Positions 1-5,254 of a stretch of DNA of 5,254 bases are shown piece by piece. Positions within the stretch are counted from its first letter, which is position 1. Each line of letters begins with the position of its first letter. Position numbers and translations under genes: made by a program. A model generated the notes under the pieces. It did not search any database and was not told the origin of the DNA. It worked only from the letters and a program-made list of their open reading frames with translations. The stretch comes from an uncultured Caryophanales bacterium (GTDB lineage: Bacteria > Bacillota_I > Bacilli_A > RF39 > UBA660), in NCBI GenBank assembly GCA_937897245.1, contig CALCBO010000237.1, forward strand, positions 1 through 5,254. Direction: 5' to 3'.

Positions 1-3000
1 GTTCAGGTGAATAATATCTAGAGTTGCAATAGAATAACTGAGTTTCAACATCATAGTAATAACCTCTATAACGAATAGGGTTAATATTACCGATGAAGGA
101 AGAAGAAGTATTAGTTGTACCATTTGGGTTTAATACAACATGATTGCCCCAAGCATCATAAGCATACTTAGCTTCTACATTTCCATTATAATATAATTCT
201 ATTACATCACCAAGATTATTTTTTCTATAGTAATATAAATCATCATTATATTTAAATCCAATAATACCACTTACACCACGAATAAATGTTAAAGTTATAT
301 CATCACTTCTTTTTTCTTTAAACATTGATTCTTCATCATTTAGGTAGTTAATCTTTATATCACTAGAATCAGATGGTGTTCCTTTATAAATTCTTTGTCC
401 ATCTGCTCCATAATAGAAATTAATTCCTTTATAAGAAGATAATTTGCCATCAGTCCAACTTAAGTTATTACCTTTAAATAATTCTATTTCACCTTTAGAA
501 TTATGAGTAACACTTGTTCCTTTATATGTTAATAACTTATTATTTGCATCATAAGAAAAACTAATCTCTTCTAATGGAGCACCAGTATTTTTGTCAAATA
601 ATTGTTTACGAGTAATATTACCATTTTTATCGTAGAAATAATCTATGATTTTACCTAGTTTAGTATTTACTTCTCTAGTTAATCTATTTTGATGATCATA
701 AGTATATGTAACATTATTAATACCATCATCAATAGATGTTATCATTCCTCGGTTGTTATATTGATAAGTAATATTCTTTTCTGTTGAAGTATTTCCTATA
801 CCGATTTTAAGTTTATCAGTTTCTACAAAATTAGTAGTATGACCATTTGCATGCTTGAAAGATGGTGTTCTTCTATATGAAATATTATCCATTTCAATAT
901 CTTGAATGTATGTTCTTCCTAGTCTTTCTTCTTGTAATTGCTCTATGACTGGATCTTTTGTTAAATCATATGTAATTTTTTTATAAACTTGGTTCCTTAA
1001 TGTTCCTTCTGTTCTAGCACTACTTACAACTTCCTCTAATACTGGAATTTCTTGTGATATTGTTCCAATTTCTTTGATTGATTTTACATTTGTTTGAAAA
1101 ACTTGCTGTAACCCATTAGAATCTGAAGTGAAAGTTTTATAATATGTCCTTACTTGCTCAATACCTTGGTTTGTACCATATTCTCTATAAGTTTTCGTAT
1201 CGTAAGTTTCGCCATTGTATTCATATATAATATTCTCTAAATTTTCACCATTTGTAGTAAAATTACATTCTACTTTTATAATCTTAGATAACGAATAGCT
1301 TAAGCCATCAATATTTTCATATGTGAAACGCTTAATTAATGTAGATCCTTTATGAATAGTTAATAACTTACCATAAATATCATATGTATATGTATATGTA
1401 TAAGGATAATTATTCGCATATGTAATTGTTTCAACTTTTCCGGCAGCATTATAAGTATGAGTAATTGTACAATAATCACTTCCTCCAATTTTAATTTGAG
1501 TTACATCTCCTCTTTCATTATAAGTAAAATCAATACTTGCTCCTCCTGTTTGACTTAATGTCTTAACAAGTTCTCCTTCATAAGTTAAATTATTTTCTTC
1601 ACTAGTAGAAGAAGTAATAGGGAATTTACATTTTGTTAAATATGCTCCATATGTATTTGTTACTCTTGCTAATGAACTATTATTAAAATCATAAACAGTA
1701 CTTACTCTTCCTAAACTATCATAAGTATAAGAATTACCTATTGTCAAAGAATCACAATATTCTTTTTCTTTGGTTACATTACCATTTGTATACTCATAAT
1801 CAATCAATAAAGATTTAGTTTCATTTTGTAAAGTATTAATAGCCGAGTTAGAGTTATTAATTAATACATTACTTACACTTCCATTTGCATCATAAGTATA
1901 AGTCTCACTATAACCAGAATCATCACTTACACTTTTTACTTTACGATATTTATCAATAATAGTAATTTTCTTACTATTACTATTTTTATATGGTTTAGAA
2001 TAAGTATGTTCAGTTACTTTATTATCTGTTCCACTTTTTTCTAATAATTGATAAGAAGCCATATATGAAGAGATATTACCTTTAAATACTTTCATATCCG
2101 CTTGAGGTGTTGTTCCATATTTTACAGTAAAAACATTTGCAAGTAATTTACCATTATCATAGAAAATATCATATTTAAGCAATCGATTATTTTGTGCATG
2201 AATATAGTTATCCATATTCTTAATTAAATCTTCATATGTTAATTTTGCTGAAGTTTTTGTTTCTGTTTCTAATCCAACAATATAAGATAAATCAATTGAA
2301 TGTAATTTTTTATATGTGACATCATCAATTGTTACAGATTCCCCAGAAGTAAATATATTACCATATACTTCACTTCCTTTTAATCCACCGACAAATAATT
2401 CAATTTTATTAATTGTGACAGAAAGATTACCCCCATTAAATAAAAGAGATAGTTGAATTGTTTTATCTGAAGTTGTAATACTTGTTTTATTGATTATATG
2501 TTCAAAAGGAATAGCAATCTGTTGTAATTCATTAGTTGAATAATCAAGTTCTACTTCTTTTAATGTTGTTGTTCCTTTAATAATTTTTATAATCGGATTT
2601 TTTGTTCCATCATCTAAGAAACTAGATGTTGTATCTACCCTAAATTTAATTACCGCGAAAGTGTTTTTATTATATTGTTCATTAATTATATCACAACTGT
2701 AATTACTTGTAAGTGTTGCTTCTGTATCCATAACTAAATATGGTTTAGTATTATTTGTAAAGGTATAATATCCATCACTTTCTTTATTAATAATTTGATT
2801 GAAGATTAAATCGGTATTTTTTACTTCATAACTTCTATCTAATTCTCCATCTTCATTAAAGTGATATAAGAAATATAATGAACCTGCATTTACTCCATAT
2901 TCACTATATGGATGCATTCCTACTCTTGTTTGACTTCCTTCGTAATCAAGAACGTAGGATCTATCTATTTTTATTTCTGTTTCACCAATTGAACATTCTT

Positions 3001-4189
3001 TAAATCTTTTAACAATACTATTTGTAGAAACAAATTCAAATTCTACTTTCTTCTTTAATGTTTGGATACTTGCCAATCTTGATGCATTATAAGTAAAGGT
3101 TGTTTCAATATTATCAAATCCTTTTACTTTAGTTAATTGATTTGAACTAAATGTTAATGTACATACTTTACTAGAAGCACTATGAGTTAAGGTAATAGTT
3201 GATGTTCCATATGCAATATTTAATACATCACCATCATTAGTAATTTTAGTTAATTTATTTGATGTATCATATGTAAATGTTGTTTCATATGTTTTACTAT
3301 CACTTACCTGTTTTGTAATCTTAACTAAATATCCAGATGAGTTAAAATACATCTTTTCATATCTATCTACTTCTAAAACATATCTTTCAGTAGTTGAAGA
3401 TGTATTTACTCTTAATACTAAATAGGTATGTAATGTATCATAATAGACATTAGCTACAGAGTTATCACTTAATACAAATTCATGAGTGATTCCTTGTTTA
3501 TCTACATAGTAATAGTTATTACCACTAGAATAGATGTATTGATGAACATTTAGCTTCCATCCTGTTGGAAAACCAACATTTGAACTAGATAAACTTCTAG
3601 TTGTATAGTTTAAATCAATATTTAATGGCATGAATCTATTTGAAATACTAAATAAATTAATTCCATAATTTAATTCACCTGTTCTTACATTTACTCCATA
3701 TTTATCCTTTGAACATGTTTGTCCTGTTAAGAATTTTTGATTCTTAATAGATGGATCATCTTCAAGGTATTCCATAACTAATTGAGGAGCATATGTACTT
3801 GAATTTGTATGTAATGTTAATGATGAACTTGTAACAATACCAAATCCTACAAAGGTATATGGATTAGATAATAATGTTTCTGTTAAATCTACTTCTCTGT
3901 AATATCCATTACTTGTATTTACTACCCTAGTTTTAAATTTGGTGTTAGATAAAATATATCCAGAATTTATTAGATGAACATCTGCATTTACAATTGATGT
4001 TCCTTCTTGCTTAAATCTTACTTTAATACTTTTATAACTTCGGTAATTTAACATTCCTTGTTTAATCTTAAAATAAATATATTGACTACTATTACTAGTC
4101 ATTGTTGTTCCACTTGTAGAAACTACTGCAAGTGTGTTTTTATTAATTGTTTTCATACTTGCTGCTAAAACGTTAACTGTTTGTTTCAT
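1..4189 (-). CDS. RHS/YD-repeat polymorphic toxin-like protein, DNRLRE-like N-terminus (partial, C-terminus outside window)
   Basis: The frame is open for 1396 codons from ATG at 4189 to the window edge. Residues about 15-143 resemble a DNRLRE-type beta domain, ending GFGIVTSSS...APQLVMEYLED. Residues about 160-240 look like the start of an RHS core (GVNVRTGELNYGINLF, PTGWKLN, YVDKQGITHEF). YD repeats occur at about 303, 363, 763, 820, 887, 910, 933, 1141, 1161, 1183, 1210 and 1341 (for example TYTYDANG, SYTYDSLGR, YAYDAWGN). The RHS-core end motif RYRGYYYD starts at residue 1373 and SRYYSPE ends the window. Family knowledge: YD repeats form a hollow beta shell that holds a C-terminal toxin, often released by cleavage just past this motif. 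That toxin is not visible here, so its activity is unknown. The start is chosen by an SD nine bases upstream; the next ATG (codon 12) has none. No signal peptide is evident. It could instead be a wall-associated WapA-like protein. Confidence 0.93.
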   Translation of the reverse strand, partial: MKQTVNVLAASMKTINKNTLAVVSTSGTTMTSNSSQYIYFKIKQGMLNYRSYKSIKVRFKQEGTSIVNADVHLINSGYILSNTKFKTRVVNTSNGYYREVDLTETLLSNPYTFVGFGIVTSSSLTLHTNSSTYAPQLVMEYLEDDPSIKNQKFLTGQTCSKDKYGVNVRTGELNYGINLFSISNRFMPLNIDLNYTTRSLSSSNVGFPTGWKLNVHQYIYSSGNNYYYVDKQGITHEFVLSDNSVANVYYDTLHTYLVLRVNTSSTTERYVLEVDRYEKMYFNSSGYLVKITKQVSDSKTYETTFTYDTSNKLTKITNDGDVLNIAYGTSTITLTHSASSKVCTLTFSSNQLTKVKGFDNIETTFTYNASRLASIQTLKKKVEFEFVSTNSIVKRFKECSIGETEIKIDRSYVLDYEGSQTRVGMHPYSEYGVNAGSLYFLYHFNEDGELDRSYEVKNTDLIFNQIINKESDGYYTFTNNTKPYLVMDTEATLTSNYSCDIINEQYNKNTFAVIKFRVDTTSSFLDDGTKNPIIKIIKGTTTLKEVELDYSTNELQQIAIPFEHIINKTSITTSDKTIQLSLLFNGGNLSVTINKIELFVGGLKGSEVYGNIFTSGESVTIDDVTYKKLHSIDLSYIVGLETETKTSAKLTYEDLIKNMDNYIHAQNNRLLKYDIFYDNGKLLANVFTVKYGTTPQADMKVFKGNISSYMASYQLLEKSGTDNKVTEHTYSKPYKNSNSKKITIIDKYRKVKSVSDDSGYSETYTYDANGSVSNVLINNSNSAINTLQNETKSLLIDYEYTNGNVTKEKEYCDSLTIGNSYTYDSLGRVSTVYDFNNSSLARVTNTYGAYLTKCKFPITSSTSEENNLTYEGELVKTLSQTGGASIDFTYNERGDVTQIKIGGSDYCTITHTYNAAGKVETITYANNYPYTYTYTYDIYGKLLTIHKGSTLIKRFTYENIDGLSYSLSKIIKVECNFTTNGENLENIIYEYNGETYDTKTYREYGTNQGIEQVRTYYKTFTSDSNGLQQVFQTNVKSIKEIGTISQEIPVLEEVVSSARTEGTLRNQVYKKITYDLTKDPVIEQLQEERLGRTYIQDIEMDNISYRRTPSFKHANGHTTNFVETDKLKIGIGNTSTEKNITYQYNNRGMITSIDDGINNVTYTYDHQNRLTREVNTKLGKIIDYFYDKNGNITRKQLFDKNTGAPLEEISFSYDANNKLLTYKGTSVTHNSKGEIELFKGNNLSWTDGKLSSYKGINFYYGADGQRIYKGTPSDSSDIKINYLNDEESMFKEKRSDDITLTFIRGVSGIIGFKYNDDLYYYRKNNLGDVIELYYNGNVEAKYAYDAWGNHVVLNPNGTTNTSSSFIGNINPIRYRGYYYDVETQLFYCNSRYYSPE
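4173..4189 (-). other. Holin-RHS gene overlap (17 bases)
   Basis: The last codons of the holin gene and the first codons of the RHS gene share these bases in different frames. The holin reads through AAT GAA ACA, while the RHS start codon is the ATG formed across those codons. Such an overlap usually means that ribosomes ending on the first gene help initiate the second, which ties the amount of RHS protein to holin translation. Confidence 0.9.
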
Positions 4190-4469
4190 TTTTCTTTTCC
4201 TCCTTGATTTTTAACAGTTGTTTGATTATTTGGTTGGTTCCTGTTGAACCACTTCCTCCAATTAATCCAATGATTAATGCTTCATATATGTTACTAACAC
4301 CTATCATTAATTCTTTATTAGTTACATATATCAATATTCCTAATATCCCTCCTAGAAGCATTAATATAAGAGGTATATAGTTATTTAATTTCTCTTTGGA
4401 GAATTTCTTTATTACTTCTCCGATTAGATAACAGATTATTAGTATGATTGAGATTCCATTCAATCCCAT
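4173..4469 (-). CDS. Phage-type holin family protein
   Basis: This is a 98-residue membrane protein. Hydrophobic segments lie at about residues 5-22 (ISIILIICYLIGEVI), 30-50 (PLILMLLGGILGILIYV) and 60-75 (YEALIIGLIGG). A charged tail (KIKEEKKNE) follows, which is the usual holin layout. The glycine-rich stretch GLIGGSGSTGTNQIIKQ strongly resembles the conserved C-terminal part of small Firmicute phage holins (G-STG-NQ-IKQ). Holins form pores in the cytoplasmic membrane that release lysins or, in some toxin loci, toxins. The start has an AAAGGAGG site ten bases upstream. The 3' end overlaps the RHS start by 17 bases, and its codons KEE contain the RHS ribosome binding site, so the two are probably translated as a pair. 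No endolysin gene is seen beside it. The family call rests on recognised motifs, not on a search. Confidence 0.85.
   Translation of the reverse strand: MGLNGISIILIICYLIGEVIKKFSKEKLNNYIPLILMLLGGILGILIYVTNKELMIGVSNIYEALIIGLIGGSGSTGTNQIIKQLLKIKEEKKNETNS
4199..4205 (-). promoter_or_regulatory. Ribosome binding site of RHS gene, inside holin coding sequence
   Basis: AAGGAGG on the minus strand is a full-strength Shine-Dalgarno core, nine bases before ATG 4189. It lies within the holin codons for K-E-E and fixes the RHS start at codon 1 rather than at the ATG at codon 12. Confidence 0.88.
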
Positions 4470-4479
4470 TTATATCAGT

Positions 4480-4488
4480 CCTCCTTTC
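4480..4488 (-). promoter_or_regulatory. Ribosome binding site of holin gene
   Basis: GAAAGGAGG on the minus strand lies ten bases before ATG 4469. It is a strong site, and it supports the annotated holin start. Confidence 0.85.
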
Positions 4489-4505
4489 ATAAAATAATCT
4501 TTATT

Positions 4506-4513
4506 GGGATCCC
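4506..4513. repeat. 8-bp perfect palindrome GGGATCCC in holin leader
   Basis: The palindrome lies between the candidate -10 and the holin ribosome binding site. It is unusually GC-rich for its surroundings. It could be a regulator half-site pair or mere chance. Confidence 0.3.
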
Positions 4514-4522
4514 TTGTTTCTA

Positions 4523-4531
4523 TTTATATCA
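4523..4531 (-). promoter_or_regulatory. Candidate extended -10 element for holin-RHS transcript
   Basis: TGATATAAA on the minus strand fits an extended -10 (TGn followed by TATAAA, one mismatch to TATAAT). A start near 4516 would give a leader of about 45 bases that includes the holin ribosome binding site. No good -35 sits 16-18 bases upstream, which an extended -10 can tolerate. In DNA this AT-rich, chance matches are common. Confidence 0.35.
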
Positions 4532-4615
4532 TTTTTAAAATTTATTCCTATCCCTAAAAATGACCAAAAGAATGGTGTAGTTTTCACACGATTGTTGTCT
4601 ATTTTCAAACTTATT

Positions 4616-4664
4616 TGTCAAATTGTATTGTCGTTATTTTTTGTATCTTTTCGTTTTGTGTCAA
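4616..4664 (-). promoter_or_regulatory. Two TTGACA (-35-like) hexamers 43 bases apart
   Basis: Perfect TTGACA occurs at 4664-4659 and 4621-4616 on the minus strand. The hexamers found 17 bases downstream (AAAAAT and ACAACA) are poor -10 matches. They are therefore either weak or activator-dependent promoters, or binding sites for a regulator. The first sits in a small palindrome (TTTTG-TGT-CAAAA) and the second in ATTTG-T-CAAAT, which suits an operator reading. Confidence 0.3.
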
Positions 4665-4753
4665 AAAGCATCAAAAAAATAAACGAATTTTATCCCTAAT
4701 TTGGGTATAAAAATCGTCATTTTCATTAATTTTTTTAAAATTTTTCTTAAACT

Positions 4754-5110
4754 TTATAGCTTTTTTATCATTTCAGGATCTACTTTTTCAGATATTTTAA
4801 GTAAGTATCTATATTTTCTTTCTTCAACATTAAAATTAGATAGTCCAATTCCTACTTTATTAAAAAGGAAAACACAAAAATCATATTCCATTTTAAAAAA
4901 TAACATTATCTTCACCGCTACTTTTGTATTAAACTTTTTTAAATTTACTATTTGATTAACACTCTTTACATCTTCATTTATTTCATCCGCTAATTGGGTC
5001 TGGCTTATTCCTTTTAGTTTTAAAAATAACTTCATCTTTTTTATTAATTCTTTCTTTTCCTTTTCTATCTTCTTATTCAATTCGTCGATATTTATTATAT
5101 TATTTAACAT
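4754..5110 (-). CDS. XRE/Cro-type helix-turn-helix regulator (putative)
   Basis: This is a 118-residue protein. A highly charged N-terminal helix (about residues 9-27, rich in K and E) leads into a five-helix HTH. Helix 2 is SQTQLADEIN (36-45), the likely recognition helix is DVKSVNQIVNL (47-57), and the next helix is NTKVAVKIMLFF (61-72). The S-Q-LA-EI pattern is typical of Cro/C1-type DNA-binding domains. The C-terminal 40 residues (YDFCVFLF...KISEKVDPEMIKKL) match no domain I recognise and may dimerise or sense a ligand. AGGAGGG four bases before ATG at 5110 supports this start. It is the first gene before the holin-RHS pair on the same strand, 284 bases away, and probably has its own promoter. 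An inverted repeat lies right at its 5' end. It could be a prophage or toxin-locus regulator, or an orphan antitoxin-like protein; no toxin partner adjoins it. Confidence 0.8.
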   Translation of the reverse strand: MLNNIINIDELNKKIEKEKKELIKKMKLFLKLKGISQTQLADEINEDVKSVNQIVNLKKFNTKVAVKIMLFFKMEYDFCVFLFNKVGIGLSNFNVEERKYRYLLKISEKVDPEMIKKL

Positions 5111-5114
5111 ATTT

Positions 5115-5121
5115 CCCTCCT
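5115..5121 (-). promoter_or_regulatory. Ribosome binding site of HTH regulator gene
   Basis: AGGAGGG on the minus strand lies four bases before ATG 5110 (five bases counting from the GGAGG core). It supports that start codon. Confidence 0.8.
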
Positions 5122-5131
5122 AATAACAAAA

Positions 5132-5156
5132 AATGAGATAGTTTTTCTATCTCATT
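5132..5156 (-). promoter_or_regulatory. Perfect 10-bp inverted repeat before HTH gene: attenuator/terminator or operator
   Basis: AATGAGATAG and CTATCTCATT are perfect complements around a 5-base loop. Read on the minus strand, the stem runs into a T-tract (TTTT after the stem, six T counting its end) and then the HTH ribosome binding site, as an intrinsic terminator or attenuator would. A consensus TATAAT (5159-5154) overlaps its outer edge. If that hexamer is a real -10, transcription starts inside the repeat, no RNA hairpin forms, and the repeat is better read as an operator for the HTH protein. The sequence does not decide between these. Confidence 0.6.
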
Positions 5157-5159
5157 ATA
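5154..5159 (-). promoter_or_regulatory. Candidate -10 hexamer TATAAT for HTH gene
   Basis: A perfect -10 consensus on the minus strand predicts a start near 5147 and a leader of about 37 bases. The hexamer 17 bases upstream (GAAAAA) is a poor -35, so promoter strength is doubtful. Confidence 0.35.
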
Positions 5160-5220
5160 AGATTTATTTGTTATTATTTTTCCTATTTACCAACTTTAAA
5201 ATAAATTTTTAATAATAATT

Positions 5221-5247
5221 AAAAAGGAGATTATTTTACTAATCTCC
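5221..5247 (-). terminator. Intrinsic terminator of an upstream gene outside the window
   Basis: On the minus strand GGAGATTA pairs with TAATCTCC (8 bp, 6-base loop), followed at once by TTTTTAATT. This is a standard rho-independent terminator for transcription entering from beyond 5254. It separates the HTH gene from whatever lies upstream. Confidence 0.75.
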
Positions 5248-5254
5248 CTAATAT

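Larger units (their letters stand above)
4470..4753. other. 284-base non-coding region between HTH gene and holin-RHS pair
   Basis: No credible gene is seen on either strand. The region is very AT-rich. On the minus strand it holds two perfect TTGACA hexamers (4664-4659 and 4621-4616), an extended -10-like TGATATAAA near the holin, the palindrome GGGATCCC, and a 9-base direct repeat (TATCCCTAA on the plus strand at 4549-4557 and 4691-4699). No clear terminator follows the HTH gene, so some read-through into the holin-RHS genes is possible. The length is more than a simple promoter needs and suggests regulatory content. Confidence 0.65.

Noticed and set aside
1381..1400. Short tandem repeat of ATATGT units
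   Set aside because: It encodes the TYTYTYD part of a YD repeat in the RHS gene and is explained by the protein sequence.
1..4189. Possible frameshift, internal stop or UGA recoding in the RHS gene
   Set aside because: All 1396 triplets were read in frame. There is no TAA, TAG or TGA, and the conserved start and end motifs lie in the same frame. Trp is encoded by TGG only.
4514..4699. 61-codon plus-strand ORF in the gap between the HTH gene and the holin
   Set aside because: It has no ribosome binding site, its composition (F, I, K, L, S) is that of translated AT-rich non-coding DNA, and it runs against all other genes and over the likely promoter region.
4661..4720. Minus-strand mini-ORF of 19 codons (MTIFIPKLG...) in the gap
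   Set aside because: No Shine-Dalgarno site precedes it, and the peptide has no informative features.
4701..4955. 84-codon plus-strand ORF
   Set aside because: Most of it is antisense to the well-supported HTH gene. It has no ribosome binding site and no recognisable domain.
1..5254. CRISPR array, tRNA or rRNA genes, insertion sequence ends
   Set aside because: No regularly spaced repeats, no tRNA-like cloverleaf or rRNA stretches, and no transposase or terminal inverted repeats were seen.

Overview
This is a very AT-rich window, and every supported gene is on the minus strand. Shine-Dalgarno sites are strong (AAGGAGG, AAAGGAGG, AGGAGGG). All three Trp codons in the large frame are TGG and there is no in-frame TGA, so the standard code fits. 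Together these suggest a low-GC Bacillota, plausibly a gut-type Bacilli or Erysipelotrichia relative. The lineage cannot be settled from this sequence alone.

Layout in transcription order, from high to low coordinates. At 5226-5247 there is a minus-strand intrinsic terminator that probably ends a gene outside the window. At 5132-5156 there is a perfect 10-bp inverted repeat directly before the ribosome binding site of a small helix-turn-helix (XRE/Cro-type) regulator gene (5110-4754). Next comes a 284-base non-coding region (4753-4470) carrying candidate promoter elements. It is followed by a 98-codon phage-type holin gene (4469-4173). The holin gene overlaps by 17 bases the start of a giant RHS/YD-repeat gene (4189 to 1), which runs off the window after 1396 codons without a stop or frameshift.

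The RHS protein starts with a DNRLRE-like beta domain. An RHS N-terminal core follows, then YD repeats interrupted by two YD-poor blocks, one probably a carbohydrate-binding-like beta domain. The window ends inside the conserved C-terminal RHS core motif (RYRGYYYD...SRYYSPE). In this family the variable toxin tip and its immunity gene come just after that motif, so both would lie outside the window.

The most interesting arrangement is the holin and the RHS protein encoded as a translationally coupled pair. The RHS protein has no recognisable signal peptide. A holin next to a large leaderless toxin recalls TcdE beside the large clostridial toxins, so the holin may release the RHS protein. The HTH protein is a candidate regulator of itself and possibly of the holin-RHS pair. 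Export and regulation are inferences from gene order and local sequence.
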